NCBI GenBank assembly: GCA_012295275.1 | Contig: CM022672.1 | Span: 12,265,904 to 12,325,903, forward strand | From: Chrysomallon squamiferum | Taxonomy: Eukaryota > Mollusca > Gastropoda > Neomphalida > Peltospiridae | Direction: 5' to 3' | Length of the DNA: 60,000 nt | Shown here: piece after piece, positions 11,920 to 20,539 of the stretch | Layout: the number at the start of each line of letters is the position of its first letter | How positions within the stretch are numbered: position 1 is the first letter of the stretch | Made by a program: the position numbers and the translations under genes | The notes under the pieces: model-generated | What the model was told of the DNA's origin: nothing | What the model saw: only the letters and a program-made list of their open reading frames with translations | Database searches by the model: none

Positions 11920-14900
11920 GATTCATCAATAATTAAATCTTTAACATTTTTAAGAAAATTTACCTTTTTCATCTTCAAAGGTAATGTAAATTTCCTTTTT
12001 CTTCTTATTATGCTCAAAATTGGTTACATTTTCTCCCCCAGATTTCCTCTTATTTTCAAAATACATTTCCAATATTTCAGCTTCTTCAACAGTAAGATCT
12101 TTCCCCTGCCATTTTACCAAAATGGTGGTTTTTGGTTTCTTCTCAATTTCTTCATCAGAAGTACTTTGCTGAAGCATTTCCACTTTTAATTTGTCTTTGT
12201 TAATTTTGTGCTTCTTTTTTCTCAGTACTCTCTGAGCAACTGAAACATAAAATCTGGTAAATTACTAAACAAAAATTATTTCAAAAATCAACAAGTTTAA
12301 AAACTAAATGAAGAAGGACTATAAAAACTAGATAATTTTAAAATGTCTTTTACATAATTAATATCATCATATATATATATATATATATATATACACAATA
12401 TTTTTTTTAATCCATTTGCCACAGCCTTCAGTTTCCATAATAAAATAATTTTGTTGAAGACAGGTGCAAAAGAGCTAATATGAATCAATAATAAATAACC
12501 AATAGAAAAATAGTCAGAATGAAATTATTATTTTTATTTTTTAAATTAAGAAATCTTTGTAACACACTGTTGAGAATGGAAAATTGGTAAAGATAACCAA
12601 TCATACAAATATAAGGCCAGAAGTATACCACCAAGCTTTAGTCTGATTCTAGTTATAACATAGTTTGATGATTTTGTTTAAATATTTTTTTACAGACACA
12701 GTTATATCAAACCTTTGACATCACAAAATGTAATGTTAACTCTTTTTGTCTTTGGATTTAGTTTGATTTCCTTAATTTCACCTCCACCAGAACGGCCTTC
12801 ATCACAAAAGTAACTCTTTAAAGTATCAACTGAAACATTCTTCCCAAAACCAGAAACTTGTAGTATGAGTAAAGCTAAAGGAATTTTTTGTAATTAAAAT
12901 AAACAATAAAAATAAATGATTAAACAATTTTAAATTGCTAAAGTGTATTTTTAATGACATGTATTCACAACTTAAACATATACTGTATAAATTCATATAA
13001 AAAAAGATACATACAAAATGAAAATATACCAGTTTATTTGTACTAAGTAAAGAATCTTTGGAAATAATAAAACATGCATGATTATGATACAAATAATGTA
13101 ATAATTTTGTGAGAATGCTCAGAGGCTGACATTGATCCTTTTTAAATTATGATAAACTTTTATTAATAAAAGAGTAAAACAAAACATAACATATTGAGTA
13201 AAAATCATTGCTAAGACATAAAAACAATTCAGTCTAAAAGAGATTATTGAAAAATGTACTGTGATAAAATGAGATGTTGTTAGCCTAGGATGGTTATGTA
13301 TCTTCAAAATTTATTCTCAACAATGTTGGAAAGTAGGTTGAGAAAGGGCAAAATGTGATTGTTAATAAAACATATAAAATAACTTTTTGAAAGGTATGGT
13401 TTCTAGTTCAAATTTTGTGATTTTTCAAGATTTGTTCCAGATTTCAAGAAATCCAAAGTCCATGAGATCAAGGATCAACAGAATTTTGTTAACATATTTT
13501 ATATGTTTCTGTTTTCAAATTTTAAAAACAATAATCACATTTAAAATATAAAAAGCAGACTTTATTTGTATTTATTTATTTATTTATTTGGCATTAGTCA
13601 TATGTGTAGATGTAAGTACATATGTGTTTTTATATATTTGCATAATTATGTACATCAATGTAAATATATTAAACTGTTCTGACAAACTAAGTATCTAATA
13701 AATAATTGAAAATAAAAAAGAATAAGACCTATGATGAATTGAATGGAAAGTTTTGAAGGTGAAATTACCTTGCTGTTCCTGATTTGCTTCTGGATTGTTT
13801 GGAACTTCTTCTTGTAATGGAACATCTTGATCAGAATAAGAACAGTTGTTTTCTGAATGTGATATTGGCTGTGACATTTCAGTTGGGTTTACATTTCCCA
13901 TCTGTTGTTGAAAAGACACTGTTTCTTGTTGATAAATCCATGGATAATTTGGTTGTTCCTGAAATGGGTATGGTGAGGAGCTGTATGCTGGTGTGGGATT
14001 TATATAGTCCTGCTGTTCTGGAGATACCAAGTATGCTTGTTGGGGCACATTTGAAACAGGACTCTGATAGGGATTATGGTACAACATCTGTGCAGGACAA
14101 CTGTACTGATTTTGATCATTTAATGGATAACTCTGATCAGAACTGAAACTTTGTTCATGTGATGTAAATCCATTTGCAGATTCTACTGTTGGTGACACTG
14201 CATTTTCAGCCAGTCTGTCTTCATTCTTTTCTGTTTTGACAGCAGACTCATTAGTTGCATTGAAATTATCAGATGCATCAAAAAATTCACTGTCATCACT
14301 ACATTCAATGTTTTCAATAGATATTTTTCTTTCTGTTTCACAATGGATCTTCTCTTCTGAAAATGTATCTTCATTGTTTCTTTTTCCAGTTTCTTGGAGT
14401 GAACCATCTTCTCCTCCTTGTGTATCTGTGGTCATCTCTGCTAATGAATTGGTTTCTGATTCACCTTTATCACCATCATCATTTTCTTCACTGATACTTG
14501 TTTTCAAGTCTTCTGATTCTTTATATTCTCCCAACACATCTCCACCTACTATACTTGAGTTAGAATCCAATATAACACTAATATTGTCAGTGTTGGTTTG
14601 TCCATCATAGTTTTCAAAGTCTTTTCTGTCTCTATTCTCAGTTGTTTGTGCTTCAGCAGTGTTGTCTAAAACTTCCTTACTGTCAAGATCTGATATGTCT
14701 TTGCCATCATCACTATTTGGTGTCATATCAATTTCAGTATCTTCAGTGTTCCTAACATTCACATTTTCAAGATCTGACATGTCTTTCTTATCACTGTCAT
14801 CATCTTCTACACCTTGTTCTTCAGTAGCAGTCTCTGAAACTTCATTACCATCATCACTATTTGGTGTCATATCAATTTCAGTATCTTCAGTGTTCCTAAC

Positions 14901-15266
14901 ATTCACATTTTCCAGATCTGACATGTCTTTCTTATCACTGTCATCATCTTCTACACCTTGTTCTTCAGTAGCAGTGTCTGAAACTTCATTAATATCATCA
15001 CTATTTGGTGTCATATCATTTTCAGTATCTTCAGTGTTCCTAACATTCACATTTTCCAGATCTGACGTCACTTTCTTATCACTGTCATCACCTGCTGTAC
15101 CTTGTTCTTCAGTAGCAGTGTCTGAAACTTCATTACCATCATCATTTAGAGTAATACCATCTTTAGTATCTTTACTGTTTTGTAGATTTACATTAACCTT
15201 GGTATCAGTACCTTCACCATCTGCAACCTTTTCCTCTTTAATTTTACCATCTTCTTGTTCCTCCAT
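138..15266 (-). CDS. PARP14-like macro-PARP, 3'-partial (continues past the left edge)
   Basis: Thirteen coding exons, 5' to 3' on the minus strand: 15266-13769, 12874-12713, 12239-11964, 11152-10879, 10242-9982, 9089-8802, 7426-7184, 6353-6120, 5691-3997, 3313-2825, 1983-1877, 1717-1489, 359-138. About 1990 codons lie in the window. The order acidic N-terminus, RRM-like units with the motif YFENxRRSGGG, KH-like repeats, then macro domains matches vertebrate PARP14/PARP10-type proteins, which bind nucleic acid and ADP-ribose and mono-ADP-ribosylate targets in antiviral responses. The catalytic ART domain is not visible and is expected beyond position 1. Most joins are phase 1. Two problems remain: exon 11152-10879 carries one extra base, and exons 1717-1489 and 359-138 do not join in frame. 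The start ATG at 15266 is the first in its exon, behind a good acceptor at 15283-15284. A PARP10- or PARP15-type relative is possible; the macro-PARP class is well supported. Confidence 0.85.
2825..3313 (-). CDS. PARP14-like exon: second half of macro domain 1
   Basis: A 163-codon exon, acceptor ACCAG at 3314-3318 and donor CAAG|GTAAAG at 2825/2824. It continues the macro fold from the preceding exon: KIIIQAVGPTPDS is the typical strand and loop, followed by a helix (VIRSTLMKCFEY) and the strand STIAFAMFKGKGI, where active macro domains usually have xIAxPAIxxGxxG. It ends in a basic linker rich in Lys and Ser. The intron just upstream, at 3331-3360, is an AAT/ATT microsatellite a few bases from the acceptor. 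Confidence 0.72.
3331..3360. repeat. AAT microsatellite next to a PARP acceptor
   Basis: Uninterrupted AAT repeats. On the minus strand this is (ATT)n followed by a T-rich run and ACCAG, so the repeat forms part of the polypyrimidine-like tract of the acceptor for exon 3313-2825. Confidence 0.9.
3997..5691 (-). CDS. PARP14-like long exon: KH-like repeats and start of a degenerate macro domain
   Basis: A single 565-codon exon, acceptor TTCAG at 5692-5696 and donor CAAG|GTAAAT at 3997/3996. The first roughly 500 residues hold recurring segments of the form beta strand, amphipathic helix, V/I-x-I-x-G (for example VTITGVPEEIND and IVVAGIGEDVHAA). This fits the divergent KH repeats described for PARP14. 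The last 45 residues begin a macro fold (ITLHIVHGSL, IDVVVIEANTDLAPASEEAK). The usual NxAN and HGGGVA loop that contacts ADP-ribose is missing here. KH assignment is by pattern only and is moderately sure. Confidence 0.72.
6120..12874 (-). CDS. Array of seven RRM-like exons in the PARP14-like gene
   Basis: Exons 12874-12713, 12239-11964, 11152-10879, 10242-9982, 9089-8802, 7426-7184 and 6353-6120 are each phase 1 on both sides. Each encodes the end of one RRM (VAQRVLxKxH in several copies) and most of the next. The central motif is YFENKRKSGG in 12239-11964, YFENTKKSGGG in 10242-9982, YFENKRRGGG in 9089-8802 and YFENERRSGG in 6353-6120. It is weaker in 12874-12713 (CDEGRSGGG) and lost in 7426-7184. 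RRMs of this kind in PARP10/14 are thought to bind RNA or partner proteins. The array looks like repeated duplication of a symmetrical exon. Confidence 0.82.
8204..8330 (-). mobile_element. tRNA-derived SINE remnant with TA-repeat tail
   Basis: On the minus strand the sequence TAGCTCAGTGGTTGAG (plus 8313-8298) is a perfect tRNA D-arm/box A. It is followed by a possible anticodon stem (GACT, loop, GTC) and a decayed box B region (CCAATTCCAG near 8260). The element then runs into a TATA microsatellite at 8204-8236, a usual SINE tail. It lies in an intron of the PARP14-like gene. Ends are approximate. Confidence 0.65.
10879..11152 (-). CDS. RRM-like exon with a one-base frameshift
   Basis: Acceptor CAG at 11153-11155 and donor ACAG|GTTTGA at 10879/10878 are intact. 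The exon is 274 bp, while its sister exons are multiples of three. Translation runs VTQRVLAKSPHF to ELYFES and then shifts. Removing one base in the run near 10966-10969 restores a typical SGGG motif and a phase-1 exit. The site is a minus-strand GCC next to five A residues. A sequencing or assembly error is more likely than a true lesion, because both flanks of the RRM are well conserved. Confidence 0.75.
11667..11921 (+). mobile_element. tRNA(Met)-like SINE with AAT tail
   Basis: The 5' part looks like elongator tRNA-Met: box A TAGTGCAGTTG at 11679-11689, an anticodon loop CTCATAA at about 11703-11709 with CAT anticodon, and a degraded box B GGTCATGATTTCAA at 11718-11731. A body of about 130 bp follows and ends in an (AAT)n plus poly-A tail at about 11870-11921. 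The head, body and simple tail together are typical of SINEs rather than a tRNA gene; the stems are partly mismatched. It is intronic in the PARP14-like gene, on the opposite strand. Confidence 0.68.
12369..12393. repeat. TA microsatellite
   Basis: Pure TA dinucleotide run in a PARP14-like intron. Confidence 0.9.
13769..15266 (-). CDS. PARP14-like coding exon 1: acidic, repeat-bearing N-terminal region
   Basis: This exon encodes about 499 residues. Residues 1 to about 200 are rich in Asp, Glu, Ser and Thr and contain a 48-residue unit, recognisable by DLENVNVRNTEDTE and ATEEQG, in three near-identical copies with diverged flanking copies. The last 110 residues are rich in Pro, Gln, Tyr and Ser. 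No folded domain is recognised, so it is probably a disordered leader. The donor is CAAG|GTAATT at 13769/13768, leaving phase 1, which the RRM exons accept. A long reading frame on the plus strand at 14659-15318 is only the antisense image of the low-complexity repeats. Confidence 0.8.
14690..15170 (-). repeat. 144-bp coding tandem repeats in PARP14-like exon 1
   Basis: The marker GATCTGACRT occurs at 14771, 14915 and 15059, exactly 144 bp apart, with a more diverged unit on each side. The unit is a multiple of three, so copy number can change without breaking the frame. It encodes a 48-residue acidic unit. Confidence 0.85.
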
Positions 15267-17919
15267 TTTAAAAACAATTTACCTAAAAACAATAAACATG
15301 ACCACAAATAAAAAGTAGACTAAAAAAAGGGATCAGTCAGAATCAAATAAAAATAAAGATTAATGTTACAAGTGTCACTGAAAACAGATTGTGTAACAAA
15401 TGTATCTGTTTATTTTTATGTCATGGAATTCAAACTGTATAACCAATTTAAACTTCAATGATATCTGCATGTTTTATTTTTGCTGCAAACTGTTCTAAAA
15501 GAGCTGGCACTTATTAATAAAAGCAAAAAGGTAAAAGCCAACATGAAAACTCAGTCAAGAGGGGAACCAGTGTTTTTGAATGACATTGTTTTTACAGGCA
15601 AATATGGTAAGCCATTGTCTATTCTTATTTTGAAAAGGTGTAATGTGCAATTAACCTGTATGAATAACATTTAATATAGCGAAAAATTTTATTATCTAAT
15701 TTTCGTTAATGCAGATTCTTATTTTGTTTTCATTCTCTGTATGACCTTATTCGTATCATTAATCAGTTATTTAAATGTATGTTTTATACATTTTATAATG
15801 TATTATTATCATGTCATGTTTATATATCATAATTAAATAATTAACTTGTACCTTAACTTGTGTTGTATTTATTTCTCAAATGGATAGATAGAATTAATGA
15901 TTTATATAGATTGCTGTCAATTTAGCATTTATATTCTTTGTTAAGTGACTATTGAAACATCTTTTTACCCTAGGATGAGCCATAATAAAACATCCAATAT
16001 GTTTTAAGGTGTGGGCCCTGTGACAAAAAGATACATACCTGATCTATTATTTTTTTCTATACTTTTATTAATCTTTTAGTTTGAAGTACACTTGTTACAT
16101 CATTTTGCACAGAAACAGTGATGGAAATTGGTTATAGGAACTAGGAGTGTGCTAAGATCTGTGAGGCTGCAGTTGGGAAGAAGGCCAAATCAAGATGCAA
16201 TAAGTTGAGTATTTTCATTATTGTTTATTTATTCTTTGATCAAAAGGCACTATCAATATGTTAATTTTAAAATGGATAAACCATTCAGAAAATTACAAAT
16301 TAGCAACATATATATTACCTCCACTTGCATACTGGTTCGAAAACTGGATATAAACTAGAAACAAAAATGTTGAAGAATGCTTCCCCCTGAATGCTTATCC
16401 CCACTTCCAGCATTGTTTCTTTGTACATAATGATACATCGATGTTCAGCTGAAATAAATAATATAATTACATGCACTTCAAGGCATGCAAACTATATTTT
16501 GGCTATTTGTTCATGACTGTAAAGATATAATTTAACTTTATTGTAAATTTAATGGAAGGAATTCAATTAATTTACAATAATAATATTACACAACATAACT
16601 TTTAAAAATTAAAAAGTTGAGAACAACACAAATAAAAATTTAAATAAGGAAATAATAATAACATCTCAGGCAAATTAGAAAATGCAGTGTAATTAAATTC
16701 ATGAAAACTAAATAATTATAAGTAAATTATTATTAAATATTATCATATTAATACATTTTGCCTAAAAATATAACTGTTATCGACAGAAAAAGTCCATCAC
16801 ATTAGCACTGTGTTAAAATTTAAAGGTCATTATCATCAAGGTTATTGTCGGTAAATTAATTTATATTCAAGTATTAATATTCTCTATTAGTATTAAATTA
16901 ATTTTCGAGTTTTCAAGGAAACAAATAAAACATACACTTGCTAACCATAAGTTAATTTGTTCCATGTAATAGTTTGAAGTATCTCTGGAAATATCAATAA
17001 TTTCTGGTTAAAACATTACTGAAACGACTTAATAATAATATTAAGAAACTGAAAGTACATTCAGGAAATTATTTCCGCGTTTTCTAAATTTTAATTTTCG
17101 TTGTTATTTATTTATTTTAAATAATTATTATTTTGTTCTTAATTATAATAGGATGGAGTAAATACATTGTGTATATCTGCCTTTGAACTTATCTGCTGTT
17201 GTATGTATTTTAACTGTTTAATTTTAATTTTAATTTAATTTAATTTTGTTTTGTATTGGCTGCTTTCCGTTTTATCTATATTTAGCCTTTTATCATCTTG
17301 TCTTCCGATATGAACTATTCCGGTTATCAACGTACCCAAACCGTAGGGTACCAAACTAAAACGTACCAACTTCTGGTTAAAACGCATTGAAAATACTTTG
17401 TGTCCATTTGGTTGTAATATTTTATTGTACTTATTTATTCATGTACATTTAATTCTCTATAGGTGTTCTGAAGGCAGGACAACTCACACAATATCCTAGC
17501 TGTCTCGCCCTTTTTGAGTGTGAGCTTTTGAAAAGATACAGTCATACGATACATCTAAAAGAAAACTGGGATATTTTGTCCTAATATATCGATCCTTTTC
17601 TTTTTTTACACAGTGTGTTGTTGATGTTACGTGAATGTATATAAAATAAGAATAAACACCAGCTCAGTTTTTGAATAAATCGAACCATAATTTAGTCAAT
17701 TTTTTTTCTTTTTTAAATGAATCTGAATAAACCTACAAAGTTGATGATCATAACGCTACTACTAATTTAATAATATATGTGCTTATTTGTTTTGTTCTAT
17801 AACGAAAAAAAAAATTCAAACACAGTTTGAACAGTTTTATAACATAGTGACATATTACCTTAAATTACAGTTATCTTATTTTAAATAATTAACAAATACT
17901 TAAATAATATTTGACTAAC

Positions 17920-18000
17920 CTTAAATACTTCAATCTCTTGTGAGTTTGTATTCTTACAAAGCTTCCAAGAAAATGGATTAATGTTTTTGAAATATTTCCC
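17920..18000 (-). other. Candidate 5' noncoding exon of the PARP14-like gene
   Basis: On the minus strand a strong donor TTTAAG|GTTAGT lies at 17920/17919. A matching acceptor TTTTTAG at 15283-15289 sits 16 bases before the start ATG. Joining them gives a short 5' UTR split by an intron of about 2.6 kb (17919-15283). The 5' end is not visible; a T-rich TATA-like stretch near 18002-18010 suggests a start somewhere around 17970-17990. The intron itself holds no feature I can support. Confidence 0.5.
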
Positions 18001-18017
18001 CATTAAAAAAGCACGTA

Positions 18018-18033
18018 ACGAAACTGAAACTAG
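18018..18033 (-). promoter_or_regulatory. ISRE / IRF-binding element at the PARP14-like promoter
   Basis: The core GAAACTGAAACT at 18020-18031 (AGTTTCAGTTTC on the coding strand) matches the interferon-stimulated response element consensus GAAANNGAAACT at all ten specified bases. It lies about 100 bp upstream of the first splice donor of the gene, where ISREs sit in vertebrate interferon-stimulated genes. IRF-family factors, which bind this motif, occur in molluscs. Function is inferred. Confidence 0.6.
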
Positions 18034-18058
18034 CTTTTTTCACAGGAAATTGTTTTGT

Positions 18059-18064
18059 CACGTG
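18059..18064. promoter_or_regulatory. E-box CACGTG near the PARP14-like promoter
   Basis: A palindromic CACGTG lies 28 bp upstream (minus-strand sense) of the ISRE core. A six-base motif alone is weak evidence. Confidence 0.25.
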
Positions 18065-18512
18065 ATTGAACATGCTGTATTATGTTGTATTAAGACTTCA
18101 TGAACTATATGCTTCTGTTTATAATTATTATTTTAAATGGGCATGGAATTAGTTCTAAATGAATATATCCAAAGACCGTGGATTTTTTCCCCTGCCTCTC
18201 GTTAAGCCACGGGTGCCCAAAATGGTCGATCCTCAATAACATCTTTTTTAAATTACAAATATGATCAAGGGAATTAACTGCATATATTCATAAAATATTG
18301 TTGTTAAAAAAAAAAAAAAAAAAAACAGTTTCAGTATTATCAGAGACATTTATATATATATAATTCAATATATAAATATGTTTCAGCATTTTGTCATCCA
18401 GAACAGCATCAAGATCCGAACTATTACGATTAAGTACGAATGCGGAGTTGTTAAATTGTACCAAATACATTGGAACTAAACTAAAACTTACCTGCTTTGA
18501 AAATGCTATATA

Positions 18513-19274
18513 CAGTGGTACCTCGAGTGACGAGTGCTCCAACTTACGAGTTTTCCGAGTTATGAGCAGCCGCCCTGGCGATTTTTTGAGTTGCGAGCCA
18601 AAAGCTGATATACGAGCTAGATTTAACTACGCCACCGCTAATTGGCGCAACGAACAGCACAACATCCGCCCAGCATCCTGTGTCTCACTTTTTGCTTCAC
18701 GGGGTTACCTCGCCGTGGAAATATCCCTATTGTGTTGTTCTCGTGTTTTATGCGGTAGTTTGCCAAATTTCCATGGATAAGAAAGTGAGTGCAAAGGACA
18801 GTACTGAGAAGAAGAAGCGGATGATGTCCATTGCATTAAAGTATGAAATCGTAGACAAACATGAGAGAGGTGTGCGTATAGTCAACGTGGTTAGGCAGTA
18901 CGAGGGTAGTATTTTTTCGGTATGTACCGTACTGAAACAGAAGGACTTGATAAAGGCTGTATGTCCAGCCAAAGGCCTTATAATAATTCTAAGCTGAGGA
19001 CATCTGTCCATGAAGAGACGGAGAAACCTTAACCCTGTAGACTTTACAAAACCAATTTATTTCTTTACATTATTTTTTATTTTGTTTTATGCAATATATT
19101 TGTTATTTATACATATATTTTTCTTATTTAAAAGCACTTTAAAAAAAAAATTGGGTGGCTTTTGGGGGGCAGGAACGGATTGGTGGTTTTTCTATTAATT
19201 TCATTTGGGAAAATTGATTTGATATACGAGCACATTTGAATAACGAATTAAACTCGTAAGTCAAGGTACCACTG
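18513..19274 (+). mobile_element. Tigger/pogo-like DNA transposon relic, internally deleted
   Basis: Inverted ends CAGTGGTACCTCGA at the left and its near-complement ending GGTACCACTG at the right, flanked by TA dinucleotides (18511-18512, 19275-19276), the target-site duplication of Tc1/mariner/pogo elements. Internally, from ATG 18773, a frame reads MDKKVSAKDSTEKKKRMMS and then a CENP-B-type helix-turn-helix region (ALKYEIVDKHERGVRI). It continues to VCPAKGL, shifts frame, and retains the start of the next segment (KLRTSVHEE) to about 19030. The rest of the transposase, including the DDE core, is absent, so it is non-autonomous. It sits in the spacer between the PARP14-like and OGA promoters. 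Confidence 0.85.
18773..19030 (+). pseudogene. Tigger-like transposase fragment
   Basis: N-terminal DNA-binding part only, with an upstream frame opening at 18680. The frame is lost near 18965, after AKGL, and the downstream homology is cut off after about 20 codons. It is a dead fragment of the enclosing transposon, not a host gene. Confidence 0.75.
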
Positions 19275-20022
19275 TATAATAATTTGTAATAACGGTTTCT
19301 TGAATATGTAGCATTTTTTGTTCTTCCACTAAGTGTTTTGTTGTTTCTACTTATTTATTTTTTGAAATTCTTGCGTTTTATTCTGGATAGAGAGTTACTT
19401 GGAGTAGGAGAGAACAGTTTTTAGGGATGTTGGTAAACATGACTAAGAGCTGAGTGAAATTTTTAAAAAAAATTAAAATCATTTATAGTAATTAATGTAT
19501 ATGTCCGATATTTCAAATTTTAGAACTTGATCTTTCTTGATATATAATTGTAAATGAAGTCAGTATAATTGTGGAAGTTATGAAACATATGAATTAAAAA
19601 TCATAAGCATTGGTTCATTTTTGGCGCATCTAATTTTCATATGAATATCCCAAACTTTGTGGAAAAGTTTTATTATTTTTACTTGCATTCATATAGTTTA
19701 ATATGGGTTCAGATGTGCTCAGATATATGTTAATTATTTCATTACAGTGTCAAATTCATAAAACGTCTGCCTTTAATAACGTTTTTTATCACCGGCTGTA
19801 TTTTTAAAAATTTAATTTATGTGCAAGTTGAAGCGGATGAATTATTCTATAAAGAGAACTGATAGTCAAAAACTTCGACGATCTGCTTTTACTTAGCCAA
19901 ACACTCGGAAAAGATGAAAAGGACCTAACTTATCCGATTTCTACCGAAGATGATTGTAGAGGCACCTGCATAATTTATAGAATATTTGTGCTATTTGACC
20001 GAAAGCCGAAAATTTATGTTGT

Positions 20023-20030
20023 GATTATTA

Positions 20031-20080
<50 letters not shown>
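20023..20080. repeat. ATT microsatellite
   Basis: Long ATT run about 460 bp upstream of the OGA start codon. The rest of the spacer 19277-20300 is AT-rich with nothing else recognised. Confidence 0.9.
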
Positions 20081-20082
<2 letters not shown>

Positions 20083-20318
20083 TTTTTCTTTTTTTAATTT
20101 TTTATTATAAGGAAGAAATGTTACCTTTCATTTCATATTAGGCTATTCAAATCCTGTAGTTTTAGCTTTGCCATTATTATTGGATATGTGCATCTGTATG
20201 TACCTTTATATATCGACATGTGTGGAGTGTATTCTTAAAAAATAAATTAACTAACGATATAAAGAAATATACAAGCATTCGTTAATTTCAAAATGTCTTT
20301 ATTTATTAAAATGGTCAT

Positions 20319-20325
20319 CCGGAAG
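20319..20325 (+). promoter_or_regulatory. ETS-type site upstream of OGA
   Basis: CCGGAAG, the core of many TATA-less housekeeping promoters, lies 214 bp before the OGA ATG. The local sequence 20300-20540 is less AT-rich than its surroundings. Suggestive only. Confidence 0.3.
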
Positions 20326-20539
20326 CATTAATTTTCGTATTCGCCGATATCGGCTATATAGCAACATATTGGCCTAATTGATGATGAAAACAAGATTCGT
20401 GTGCAAAGTTGTCAGTCTTGCGCGTAAAACTCATAGGGAGAGACGATAGTCGAAAAAGCGTTATATCCAGATAATATTAGTTTATCTTTGTTGTTGATAT
20501 TTTAACTGTAGCTTTAGTATTTGAGTTCATACGTTCATT

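Noticed and set aside
14659-15318. A 219-codon open frame on the plus strand, rich in Ser, Leu and Phe
   Set aside because: It is the antisense of the PARP14-like acidic exon; the repeats keep it open. No splice or start signals, and the minus-strand frame has clear homology.
17963-17971. STAT-type site TTCCAAGAA near the PARP14-like promoter
   Set aside because: Only six fixed bases, expected every few kilobases by chance, and it probably lies inside the transcribed first exon. Not counted as support for immune regulation.
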